Positions 27,892-36,534 of a stretch of 64,000 nucleotides of DNA are shown here, piece after piece. The stretch covers positions 442,560 to 506,559 of the forward strand of contig JACKEL010000002.1 in NCBI GenBank assembly GCA_020632975.1, given 5' to 3'. The notes under the pieces are model-generated. The model ran no database searches and had not been told where the DNA came from. It was given only the letters and a program-made list of their open reading frames with translations. The translations under genes and the position numbers were made by a program. Each line of letters starts with the position of its first letter. The first letter of the stretch is position 1. The stretch comes from Myxococcales bacterium. Its GTDB lineage: Bacteria; Myxococcota_C; UBA6777.

Positions 27892-28198
27892 GACGCGATC
27901 CTTTCCTCTATCACTTTATGATACTTGCGATTCTTTCTTCCAAGTTCTCGAACAGAAGTGGCTCATCGTTGCGCAAAAACCACCTCGACACAAGAACCTT
28001 GCTACGAAGCGCGCTTGCTTGGACACAACAACATCTTGCCGTAACAATGTGACTTCGCTAACATGCTTCGAATTCATGTTCGCCCTTTTGTACGTGGGGC
28101 GTCTCGGTTCATCAAAACACTTTCTTGGCGTTCCGCAACTTTTCTTATACGCCTGACGAAGATCGTGTTGTTGTCTTTGTTTGGACAGGATCTTTGCG
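27892..28198. other. Divergent promoter region between lipoprotein and Ser/Thr kinase genes
   Basis: About 305 bases between divergent genes. I see one candidate promoter toward the kinase (28036-28064) and no convincing ORF. Confidence 0.45.
28036..28064 (+). promoter_or_regulatory. Candidate promoter for the Ser/Thr kinase gene
   Basis: TTGCCG (28036-28041) and TAACAT (28059-28064), each four of six bases matching the sigma-70 consensus, are separated by exactly 17 bases. They lie about 135 bases before the kinase start. Confidence 0.33.
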
Positions 28199-30247
28199 AT
28201 GCAGCATACGGTGCCACCTTCCCAAAAACCACAAGGGTCACTCCTGCTCGAAGACCCTTTCTTGGGCTTGGAAATAGGTGCGCTTCGTATCCTTGAGTTG
28301 ATTGGAGAAGGCGGATTTGGCGCGGTTTACAAGGCTTTAGACCTCGAATCCAATACACCACTCGCCATCAAGATCCTGCGCATCAACCGCAACGCGCACC
28401 TCAAACAAACGATCCACGATCGCTTCCAACGAGAAGCCGATATCCTCCAAAGACTCCGCCATCCCAACATCGTACAAAGCAAAGACTTCGGCCAACTCGC
28501 AGAAGGTGTGTTCTACCTTGTGATGGAATATCTTCAGGGTGAGTCCCTTCAACAGCGCTTGATTGAGGATCAACAGATCCATCCTGTTGCGTTGCTGCGA
28601 TGGCTTCCTCAACTTGGTTCTGCGCTCGAATACATCCATACCCGCGAGATCATCCACCGCGACCTCAAGCCTGAAAACCTTTTCCTCCACAAAGATCCCC
28701 AAACCAACACAGAGAGCATCAAGCTGCTCGACTTTGGCATCGCGAGCATCGCTGAAGAAAGCTCTATTACGCAAACGGGCAAGGCCTTTGGAAGCCCTCT
28801 CTATATGTCGCCCGAACAGGTCAAAGGGGAAGGCAAGCGCGCTACCGCACAGACGGATATCTACTCCCTTGGGATCATCTTGCACGAAGCGTTGACGGGG
28901 ATTCCTCCGTTTCAGGGAGAAGGGCCCGCGATTATGTTCGCGCACTTGATGACGGCTCCCCCGCGTTTGAGCGATGTCTCCCCCAATGTCCCTTGGAATC
29001 CGACACTTGAAGGGGCTTTGTTGCGTGCACTCGCCAAAGAACCCACAGAGCGATGGCCGAATATCCGATCCATGATCCAAGCGGTGGTTGCGGGGCTTCA
29101 AGAACTCTTACAAACCATCGCACACCAAACCTCTGGATCGGTCGGTCAGATCACCTCCCCGCACCGCGTGATCTCTCCGTTTTCTCCAGCACCTTCTCTC
29201 GATGAGTCCGAACTTTCCTACGAAGATGACGACGATCACCAACATACCACCGCGATGAAAGCCCCTGGCTTCTCGCGCCTGGAGCTTTCAACAGCCGATC
29301 CCTTCGCTCAAGACGAAGCCACCATCGCTCGAAATAGCCCAAGAATCGTCTCTTTTGATCAGCTCCCTGCTGCAAGCGGGCGCGCTTCTTCTACCCAAGA
29401 AGAGATCGAAGTGTCTTTCATTGAGCAAAATGAGCTCCAAGATCTCGATACTTCTTTCGACAGCCTCCAACTGAGCAATCCCATCGATCCTGCCTCGGGG
29501 ATCGAACTCGATAGCTCTTTTGATAGCTTGCAGATCCACAAGATGCGAGTGCCACTTACATCTCTCCCTGAAGTAACAGGGATTCGAGGCGTGCGTCCTC
29601 CCCTCCCACCCCATCTCCAACAAAAGCCGCTTGGTGGCCCACCGAGTCCACCTTCGTTGTCTTCTCTACCTCCACGACCTTCTGCGCCACCTCCTCCGCC
29701 TCCCCCAAAAGATGGCCCTTCTTTGGCCTCTGTTCCTTCTCTTTCTTCTGAGAAGGATGAGACGATATTAGGCGAAAAAGATGTCCTTTCGTCTGGGGGC
29801 GTCGCTGTTGTGGCGCCTGCTTCTGAGGGCAAAAGCAGCCTCGTCTTGCCTCTTTTGCTTTTGGGGGCCGCGTCTTTGTTGCTGTTGTTGGGTGCGTTTC
29901 TTTTTTGGTCCTCTTCTCAAACGACCATCTCCTCGAAGACGTTGCCGCAAAAACAACCCCTTCCTCCTGTTCAAAAAGATGTTGTTCCTTCCAAGCGTGT
30001 GGTGATTCCAGCTTTCCCAACGGTTCGCGTGAAAAAGACGGTGGAACGAGAGCTTCCGATCCCATTGCGCGATATCCCTTTACAACCACGCCCCAATGCA
30101 CCCACACAAAAGACTGGGCCTACAAATCCTCGCCCTTCTAAGATAAAGAAGAACACCAAGCGTACTTTCTATCGCCGTAAGCGTTGGCGTCGCCGAAAAA
30201 AGAAAAATCGCAAACTCTTTGAATTTGAACCCAAGCTCTCTCCCTGA
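28199..30247 (+). CDS. Eukaryotic-like serine/threonine protein kinase, membrane-anchored
   Basis: 682 residues from ATG 28199, with AGGA eight bases upstream. Kinase domain about 25-300: Gly loop LIGEGGFGAVYKA, Lys in AIKIL, catalytic loop IIHRDLKPENLF about 150, DFG in LLDFGIAS, and activation-segment end SPLYMSPEQ. All catalytic residues are present. A Ser/Pro-rich juxtamembrane region (about 320-540) with two near-repeats of LDTSFDSLQ/LDSSFDSLQ leads to one membrane helix (about 545-568) and a short, very basic extracytoplasmic tail with no sensor domain. It is a Hanks-type kinase like the many in myxobacteria. The PEGA-protein gene follows after 14 bases, suggesting an operon. Confidence 0.93.
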   Translation: MQHTVPPSQKPQGSLLLEDPFLGLEIGALRILELIGEGGFGAVYKALDLESNTPLAIKILRINRNAHLKQTIHDRFQREADILQRLRHPNIVQSKDFGQLAEGVFYLVMEYLQGESLQQRLIEDQQIHPVALLRWLPQLGSALEYIHTREIIHRDLKPENLFLHKDPQTNTESIKLLDFGIASIAEESSITQTGKAFGSPLYMSPEQVKGEGKRATAQTDIYSLGIILHEALTGIPPFQGEGPAIMFAHLMTAPPRLSDVSPNVPWNPTLEGALLRALAKEPTERWPNIRSMIQAVVAGLQELLQTIAHQTSGSVGQITSPHRVISPFSPAPSLDESELSYEDDDDHQHTTAMKAPGFSRLELSTADPFAQDEATIARNSPRIVSFDQLPAASGRASSTQEEIEVSFIEQNELQDLDTSFDSLQLSNPIDPASGIELDSSFDSLQIHKMRVPLTSLPEVTGIRGVRPPLPPHLQQKPLGGPPSPPSLSSLPPRPSAPPPPPPPKDGPSLASVPSLSSEKDETILGEKDVLSSGGVAVVAPASEGKSSLVLPLLLLGAASLLLLLGAFLFWSSSQTTISSKTLPQKQPLPPVQKDVVPSKRVVIPAFPTVRVKKTVERELPIPLRDIPLQPRPNAPTQKTGPTNPRPSKIKKNTKRTFYRRKRWRRRKKKNRKLFEFEPKLSP

Positions 30248-30261
30248 TAGGTGGATCTGTG

Positions 30262-31272
30262 ATGTTCCAAATGTTTCGATGGCTGGGGTGGCTTTTGTTT
30301 GGGAGCACGGTGTTTTTGGGGAGCGTCGTCGTCTTCCCTGCCACCGCCCAGAAAAAGAAGTCTCTTCAACGTCTTTATCAAGATGCAAAACGCTTGGTGG
30401 TGCGCAAAAAATACAGACGTGCGTTGCACTTGTTCCGCGCGGTCTTGCAACAGATGAAAGAAAAAGAAGAAGCCGAGACCACCACCGCAAAACGCGAACA
30501 CTGGCGGCAACAACGCGCAAGTTTGTTGTATGTCATCGGTCGAACCAGCGAATACGCTTCGATGTGGCCAGATGCTTACCAAGCCTACAAAGACTGCGAA
30601 AAACTCGGACCCAGCGATGCGATGCGCGACGCCATCCGAAAACGCGCCAAAGCACTGTTAAAGCACATCCGCTCTTATCTTGTGTTCAACACCAACCCCG
30701 AAAATACGTGGGTTGAACTGATCGACTCGCAAGGCCGCATCCACAAAGGACGCAGCCCCCTGAAACTGGTCTTGCCACCGGGGACTGTGAGCTTTTCGGT
30801 TTCGCGCAAAGGTTACGAAACCATGGAGCGGCGCATCACGCTCGAACCTCTCCAAAAAACCCAGTTCTTCTTGGATCTGATCCCCCAAAAAACACGCAAA
30901 GCCCCTCCCCCCTCTCCTCGTCATTCGTGGCGGTTGCCCGTCGCATGGACCAGCGTGGGACTGGGGATCGCTTCGGCTGTTGCAGCGGTTACGTTGCTCG
31001 TTGTCTCACAACAACAACTCGCAAACTACGATGCGCGGCGCAATGCGGCGAATGCAGCACAAAGGTTTCAGCAAGATCGAGAGGCTTTTGTGGAACCTCT
31101 ACGCGGCGCCCAAGGTACAGAGGCCGGTAGCATCGCGACTTTCGTGGGGACGATCGCTTTTGCGGGCGTTGCTGTTGGCATCTTGCTTTGGGCACCACCT
31201 ACCATCCCTGCAACCCCACCCCCTGCTTCACCCTCTCCTGCAAAACCCAAACAATTGCTGATGCTTCCCTAA
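30262..31272 (+). CDS. PEGA-domain protein with N-terminal helical repeats
   Basis: 336 residues; ATG 30262 is chosen because AGGTGG lies seven bases upstream (GTG 30259 is the alternative). Signal peptide about 1-30, a basic helical TPR-like part (about 33-135: FRAVLQQMKEKEEAE, YQAYKDCEKLGPSD), then a PEGA domain (about 140-205: VELIDSQGRIHKGRSPLKL and GTVSFSVSRKGYETMER), and two hydrophobic segments (about 235-255 and 295-313) before a Pro-rich end. PEGA domains are small beta-sandwich modules of surface proteins, often near bacterial kinases. Placed just downstream of the kinase gene, it may act with it. Confidence 0.78.
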   Translation: MFQMFRWLGWLLFGSTVFLGSVVVFPATAQKKKSLQRLYQDAKRLVVRKKYRRALHLFRAVLQQMKEKEEAETTTAKREHWRQQRASLLYVIGRTSEYASMWPDAYQAYKDCEKLGPSDAMRDAIRKRAKALLKHIRSYLVFNTNPENTWVELIDSQGRIHKGRSPLKLVLPPGTVSFSVSRKGYETMERRITLEPLQKTQFFLDLIPQKTRKAPPPSPRHSWRLPVAWTSVGLGIASAVAAVTLLVVSQQQLANYDARRNAANAAQRFQQDREAFVEPLRGAQGTEAGSIATFVGTIAFAGVAVGILLWAPPTIPATPPPASPSPAKPKQLLMLP

Positions 31273-31440
31273 GTCAACCTGTTCTTTTCGAAGAGATCCT
31301 GTTCGCCGCACGACAAATCCCTATCGAGAACTCTTTGTTTGTTGTATCTTGGATGCCTTGGGCCGCTCCTGTCGCTGTTTTCCTTCTCTCTAGGTCTCAG
31401 CGTTGGGGCTTGCGGTCCCATCAACAAAGGCTTGGATTCT

Positions 31441-32979
31441 ATGTCTTCAAACCATCTTTTTCCAAAAACAGAAAAAAGCGCGATCCGACCGTGGTTTGGA
31501 TGGATTGCCCTCTTACTCTTTGGGGCGAGCTTTTCTTGTGCTTTGGCCCGTAGCTACTGCCTTTACGACACAGATTGCCCCCCTGGATTGGTGTGCGTCG
31601 TTGCACAGTGCCTTCGTCCTTCGACAGAAGCCGCACCAAGCGATGCCACCGTAGAGTCCGAACCCTCTGAGTCTACGCTCGAACCCACACCCACAGAGCC
31701 TCTTCCTGAAGGACAAACATGTTGGAGCGGAGAGACCCGTCCTTGCGACCTTACAGGGGTCACGGGCTGCGTGGCAAAGCCCAACAACACTTTTCTTTGT
31801 TCGTCGGATACTTGTCAGACGGGTTCGCAACGCTGTGTGAATGGACAATGGGAAGAGACGTGCAGTACGAGTTCTCCAAGGGGAACGGAGATCTGTGATG
31901 GTATCGACAACAATTGCGATGGAAAGATCGACGACAACCTCCCCAAGTGCCTCTCTACGTTTCAATCGACAAGCGTATCGGGCCAGTATGTCGGGCTTTC
32001 CGTCGATCCCTTCGATAAAAATGCTTACTGGTTTTATCGCGAAGGTCCGAATGAGGGCTTTCGACTTCGCAGGATCGCGACGGATACGCAAGAAACAACT
32101 GACCTTGCGCTTGTCCTCAGAGGAAGCTCGACGCCCCAATCCTTCCCTGATGTCGTAGCATCCGCCTTGTACGCGCCTGCCGATAAATCACCACATCTCT
32201 TGTATTTTGTCGCAGAGGGAGGTTGCGCTCTTTACAAAGCAACACTCGATCAAACCGTTGAAGTCGAGCGTTTGGGCAAGTCCTCTTGCCGCACAGAAGC
32301 CGTCGTGCCTTATCCCAGCGGCACCAAGATCGAGGACGTCGCCTTCAAGGATATCTTGACGGTGGCTGTGCATCGCACCTCAAAGAAACTCTATCTCCTC
32401 GAATCTTCCGAACAAGTGATCCACGAATACGATCCCGAGGCAGGCACGATCTTGACGATCTTTGCGCAGAATGGAGGGACAACATCTTGCTCGCCTTCTC
32501 CTTTTACTGCGCCGAAAGCGCTTCATATCCCTTACCTCCAAGCTCCGCAGTTGCTCTTGCTTTTTCAAAATCCCCAACAGACGGGTATCTTGCACCTTGA
32601 TCTGTTCAATGTGCCTTGTTCTTCTGCCTCTTATCTTCTCGACGGGGCGACGGGTCTGCGCGAAGCTTCTACCTTTGCTTCGATCCAAGACAGTGAAAAT
32701 ACCGCGATCAAGGGGTATTACTTTGCGCAGACGGCCGCCAACAACACCTCGTGTTCTCTTTATACAAGCGTCGTCAATGCTGCGACTCCTTCGGTGCCAT
32801 CGGCCCCCACAGCCTTGGTGACTGGTGCATGTGAACGCAAAGATGGCTTGCTGGATGGCGTGGCCAACACAGCGTCTGTGGCGCGTATAAAAGAGATGGT
32901 GTGGGACGCGAAAAACAAGCGTGCTTATCTCCTCGAATCTTCTAGCCTTGGCGAAGCTTTCCGTCGCTATATTCCTTGA
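31441..32979 (+). CDS. Secreted Cys-rich protein with one MopE-type motif
   Basis: 512 residues from ATG 31441, with AAAGG ten bases upstream. A TTG at 31339 in the same frame would add 34 residues that happen to form a second signal-like stretch (LSVGAC), so the start is uncertain. The protein has a hydrophobic signal (about 20-37), a Cys-rich knot (CLYDTDCPPGLVC), a Thr/Glu/Pro-rich spacer, the block TCWSGETRPCDLTGVTGC, and one motif EICDGIDNNCDGKIDD. The remaining 330 residues look beta-propeller-like (repeated VxxxxTSKKLYLLESS, AKNKRAYLLESS), comparable to NHL-type surface proteins. It shares its Cys-rich modules with the WD40/MopE lipoprotein at 20884-24651. Confidence 0.75.
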   Translation: MSSNHLFPKTEKSAIRPWFGWIALLLFGASFSCALARSYCLYDTDCPPGLVCVVAQCLRPSTEAAPSDATVESEPSESTLEPTPTEPLPEGQTCWSGETRPCDLTGVTGCVAKPNNTFLCSSDTCQTGSQRCVNGQWEETCSTSSPRGTEICDGIDNNCDGKIDDNLPKCLSTFQSTSVSGQYVGLSVDPFDKNAYWFYREGPNEGFRLRRIATDTQETTDLALVLRGSSTPQSFPDVVASALYAPADKSPHLLYFVAEGGCALYKATLDQTVEVERLGKSSCRTEAVVPYPSGTKIEDVAFKDILTVAVHRTSKKLYLLESSEQVIHEYDPEAGTILTIFAQNGGTTSCSPSPFTAPKALHIPYLQAPQLLLLFQNPQQTGILHLDLFNVPCSSASYLLDGATGLREASTFASIQDSENTAIKGYYFAQTAANNTSCSLYTSVVNAATPSVPSAPTALVTGACERKDGLLDGVANTASVARIKEMVWDAKNKRAYLLESSSLGEAFRRYIP

Positions 32980-33082
32980 CGACTTCTCTCACAATCACCA
33001 CATCCTTGCTTCCTAGACCACGAAGATTCGTGTACAAAGAGCGTCATGTTCGGCGGTCGTTTGTTTGCATGAGGAGAGTGTT

Positions 33083-33895
33083 ATGGAAATCCAAAGTTTT
33101 TTCAATTACTTGTGGCATGATTACATCACCATTGCTCCTGCTGCGGGGGCACTGCACCGTGCCCTAGAGAAACATCGCAGCGAAACCATCCACAACGATC
33201 ATGTGGCGTTTCGCACTTACGATATCGCGCCCATCCAGCTCGAAGCACTCGAAAAACATATCCTTGCACTTGGCTATGAGCAGTACGCTCCTTACCACTT
33301 TGAAGAAAAGAAACTGCGGGCTTTTGGCTATGTTCACAAAGAACGCAATTTCCCAAAGATCTTCCTCAGTGAGTTGGAAACCCGCTTTTTTAGCCAAGAA
33401 CTCCAAGATGTCGTGAAGCAGATTTGCGCGCAGATCGATCCCAAACGTGTCGATGATCCCTCGATTATGTGGGCCGGACGCTTGTGGGAGCCGATCTCTT
33501 ACGAGACCTACCAACGCCTGCTCGAAGAGAGCGAATACGCCGCGTGGGTGGCTGCGATGGGACTGCGGGCCAACCACTTTACGATCGACGTCAATGCGCT
33601 CAAAAGCATCGAGACCATCGAAGAAATGCTCGACTTTGTCGAAGAACAAGGCTACACCCTCAACACTTCGGGTGGACGGGTCAAAGGATCGCCAGAGGTT
33701 CTTCTTGAACAAGGATCGACGATGGCTGATCAAGTCTCTGTGACCTTTGCCAACAACGAGACTCGCGTCATCCCCTCTTGTTACTATGAGTTCGCAAAGC
33801 GTTATCCAGACGAAAGCGGCGAGCTTTACCAAGGATTTGTCGCTGCAAGCGCAGACAAGATCTTTGAGTCCACGGACGTTAAAAAGTCTTCCTGA
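33083..33895 (+). CDS. DUF1338 protein, HglS-like 2-oxoadipate dioxygenase/decarboxylase family
   Basis: 270 residues from ATG 33083, with GGAG six bases upstream. The family's metal-site pattern is visible: His40 with Arg44 in HNDHVAFRTYD, His about 165 in RANHFTIDV, and Glu about 236 in CYYEFAKR. Members of this vicinal-oxygen-chelate-like family (E. coli YdcJ, Pseudomonas HglS) convert 2-oxoadipate to D-2-hydroxyglutarate in lysine breakdown. This protein is shorter than HglS (about 460 residues), so it belongs to the short branch, whose substrate is less certain. Together with the lysine-ketoglutarate reductase-like gene at 7811 it hints at lysine catabolism. Confidence 0.78.
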   Translation: MEIQSFFNYLWHDYITIAPAAGALHRALEKHRSETIHNDHVAFRTYDIAPIQLEALEKHILALGYEQYAPYHFEEKKLRAFGYVHKERNFPKIFLSELETRFFSQELQDVVKQICAQIDPKRVDDPSIMWAGRLWEPISYETYQRLLEESEYAAWVAAMGLRANHFTIDVNALKSIETIEEMLDFVEEQGYTLNTSGGRVKGSPEVLLEQGSTMADQVSVTFANNETRVIPSCYYEFAKRYPDESGELYQGFVAASADKIFESTDVKKSS

Positions 33896-34017
33896 TCTCT
33901 CCCCCTTTCTATCTTTGTCTTTCAACAAGCGCTGGCTTCATCGCCTGAGAGGACCGTAGCGTCGGTCTTTTGCTATGGTGGTGGAGTCTCTTCTTTTGCC
34001 TATCGCGTGGAGGTCTG

Positions 34018-35229
34018 ATGCGGGCCATCTTTTTTGAAAAGTCCATCCCTCGGGTCCTTGCGACCTTGGCGCTAAAAAAGATTTGGAAGAATGCCCCCTT
34101 CTCTTCGATCTCTCCTTTGAAGATGGCTGCTGTCGATGCTGCGGAACTCCCTGGACCTCGCGGTGTCCGCGTCAAAAATCGACAGTGCGGGATCTGCGCA
34201 AGTGACCTTCACATCGCGTTTGTCGATATCGATCCCATGGTTCACCCTGCTGCACTGCCTGGTTATCAGCGGATCTACCTCGGCCACGAAGTCGTCAGCG
34301 AAGTTGAGGAGATCGGGACCGATGTTACAGGGTTTCAGGTGGGTGATCGTGTCCTGATGAAGTCGCGTTTTTTGGGCGCGACTTGCGATAGCCAAGACAT
34401 CTCGCCGCGCTGCCCTTCTTGCGAGGCGGGCCATTACGCCGTTTGTTACAACCAATCGGCTGGCCAAGGGATCCCTGGCGTGGGTGGTGGATGGGGTGAT
34501 GGTTATACCTGCCATGAGTCCGAACTTTGGCGTCTTCCCGATGGTATCGACGATGACAGCGCTGCATTGATCGAGCCCATCGCTTGCGGCGTTCGGGCTG
34601 TTTTGCGAAGGCCGCCCAAGCCTGGCGAAAAGGTCATGGTGCTCGGATGCGGGATGATCGGCCTTGCGACCCTCCAAGCGATCCGCGCCATCGCACCGCA
34701 AGCTGCGTGTTTTGCGGCAGCGCGCTATCCTCAACAGATCAAACTCGCTGAATCCTACGGAGCCACCGTGCTTTCAGGGAAGGATCTTTTTGCGCAAACA
34801 GCCGAACACACAGGCGCAAAGATCTACCAAGGCGACTTTGGAAATCGCACGATGCTCGGGGGATTTGATGTGATCTACGATTGCGTTGGGACACAAACGA
34901 CGCTCCAACAGGCCCTACGCTTGATTCGAGCGGGCGGTGCTGTGGTCCTCGAAGGGGTCTCTCTTCATCGTATGCACGCAGATCTTTCTCCTGTTTGGCA
35001 CCAAGAAGTCGAGATCATCGGCTCTTTTGCTCATGGTCGCGAGAACTGGGAAGGCGAGTCTTTGGAGACCTTCGACCTCGTTGCGCGTTGGATCTTGGAA
35101 GGAAAGATCTCGACCCAAGGTCTGATCACCCATCGCTTCCCACTCGAACAATGGAAGCAAGCGATCCAAACCTCTGTGGACAAACGCGCGGGAAGCATCA
35201 AGGTGATGTTTGACTTACAAGAAAAGTGA
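34018..35229 (+). CDS. Zinc-dependent medium-chain alcohol dehydrogenase
   Basis: 403 residues from ATG 34018, with GGAGG a few bases upstream. GroES-like N-domain with the catalytic zinc ligands in QCGICASDLH and LGHEVVSEVEEIG, a Cys cluster RCPSCEAGHYAVC for structural zinc, then a Rossmann domain with VMVLGCGMIGLATL. The insert DSQDISPR before the Cys cluster and the unusual YHVD-less N-terminus set it apart from class I and III enzymes; the substrate is unknown. It stands 122 bases downstream of the DUF1338 gene on the same strand and could share its transcript. It is convergent with the tail-collar gene. Confidence 0.85.
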   Translation: MRAIFFEKSIPRVLATLALKKIWKNAPFSSISPLKMAAVDAAELPGPRGVRVKNRQCGICASDLHIAFVDIDPMVHPAALPGYQRIYLGHEVVSEVEEIGTDVTGFQVGDRVLMKSRFLGATCDSQDISPRCPSCEAGHYAVCYNQSAGQGIPGVGGGWGDGYTCHESELWRLPDGIDDDSAALIEPIACGVRAVLRRPPKPGEKVMVLGCGMIGLATLQAIRAIAPQAACFAAARYPQQIKLAESYGATVLSGKDLFAQTAEHTGAKIYQGDFGNRTMLGGFDVIYDCVGTQTTLQQALRLIRAGGAVVLEGVSLHRMHADLSPVWHQEVEIIGSFAHGRENWEGESLETFDLVARWILEGKISTQGLITHRFPLEQWKQAIQTSVDKRAGSIKVMFDLQEK

Positions 35230-35294
35230 TTTTTTCGGATAGGTGTTTGGTATCTGAGAAAGATGGGGACGTGATCTTGGCGGGGTATCGGGGA

Positions 35295-36389
35295 TTAGAG
35301 GCGGATGATGTAGTGCAAGGTTAGATAAGGCTGAAGGATGTTGTGGGCTTGTCCGCCTCCTCGGTTGTCTTGCGCGATGTTGGCCCGGCCTGTGAGCGTG
35401 TTGGTGGTCTTGCTGTAGGCACTTCCCCAGTCGTTGTAAGCGCCGTTGTTGTCGTTCCCAGACTGCACGATGGGGTGTGAGTGTCCAAGGTCGCGGACAT
35501 TGTGGTTGTGTGGGGGGATCTCGTTGAGTGTAAGGATGTGGGTCTTGGTACCGCCCGTTTTACCGAGGCTGTTGAACTCTCCTTGTCCTGCATCAAGCGA
35601 CACCACGACCCGACCCCGCAGATCGGGGACGCGAAACTGGGTTGCTGTTTCTCCATACGTTGCCCCCAAGACTTTGTAAAGATCGGGGTGTTGGGCTTTA
35701 TCGAGCAGTTGGCCATGACAAAGCACCCAACCTGTGGGGGGCGTTGCGCCTGCATAAGCGACGACGGTTCCCGAAGGAGAGACCAGCCCTGTGGCATCGC
35801 GAACGCGATTCTTGGCTTTGAGGTCGGTCTGATCGGATGTTGCGACGTTGGATATCAGTTTGAGGTTATCCGTTAGTGTCTTGGAAACGAGCGTATCTGC
35901 GACGACCGCGTAGGGCACAGATGCAAGCTTGTTTCGACCCAACACAGGTTGGCCTTGGTAACTGACTTCTGCATAGAGGTTGTTGTTGATGCGGACCTGA
36001 TCGACACAAGCGCTAGGAAGTTGCATACGGAAGTTTCCATCGCGTGTACTGACGGTGAGGCTGCCTGTGGCGCAAACCTTGTTGCCGCCTTGGGCGGCGT
36101 CGTAGAGCGCGACCTCGATCAACTGGTTTCCATTGGCGGGCTGACCGTTGACTTGGAGCACACCTGCATAATACAGCGTGCCACTGGAGGGGATGCCATC
36201 TGCGCGGAGGTTGCGGCTTTTTTGGACTCCCAAGCACAGAAGTAAAAACAAGCTGACATACAACCAACGACGTAGGGGACGCCTCGAAGGAAGGGGCTTG
36301 TGGAGTTGTTCCAACATCGCTTGTTGCACGGCAAGGGTTTCTTTCAACGCGGCCAGTTCTTGTTCTAGTTGTGGGGAGGTCGGGGTCAT
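35295..36389 (-). CDS. Membrane-anchored phage tail-collar domain protein
   Basis: 364 residues. An N-terminal Leu-rich coiled-coil-like stretch (about 8-32), a membrane helix (about 42-58), a beta-rich module (about 68-165: GTLYYAGVLQVNGQPANGNQ and GNFRMQLPS), then a tail-collar domain (about 205-275: PPTGWVLCHGQ, HPDLYKVLGATYG, FRVPDLRGRV) and a His/Asn-rich end (IPPHNHN, GHSHPI) like that of phage tail fibres and microcystin-dependent proteins. It would be held in the inner or outer membrane with the collar outside. It is the last gene of the minus-strand run with the Tc-like genes, 145 bases after the preceding one, so co-transcription is possible but not shown. Confidence 0.8.
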   Translation of the reverse strand: MTPTSPQLEQELAALKETLAVQQAMLEQLHKPLPSRRPLRRWLYVSLFLLLCLGVQKSRNLRADGIPSSGTLYYAGVLQVNGQPANGNQLIEVALYDAAQGGNKVCATGSLTVSTRDGNFRMQLPSACVDQVRINNNLYAEVSYQGQPVLGRNKLASVPYAVVADTLVSKTLTDNLKLISNVATSDQTDLKAKNRVRDATGLVSPSGTVVAYAGATPPTGWVLCHGQLLDKAQHPDLYKVLGATYGETATQFRVPDLRGRVVVSLDAGQGEFNSLGKTGGTKTHILTLNEIPPHNHNVRDLGHSHPIVQSGNDNNGAYNDWGSAYSKTTNTLTGRANIAQDNRGGGQAHNILQPYLTLHYIIRL

Positions 36390-36534
36390 GGGGCTTCTCC
36401 ATCATAAAATAGTGCTTTGGGAAGTCGCTTGTGTGTGGTGCGACTCCCCAAACATCTGGGGACACAAAGACTTGAAATAGCGTTGGATAGATTGTTCTTG
36501 CTGGATCGAATGATGCTTCTGGGGCTTGTCGGGG

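Noticed and set aside
35295..36389. Prophage remnant
   Set aside because: The tail-collar domain is the only phage-like feature; the protein has a membrane anchor and there is no other phage gene, integrase or attachment site nearby.
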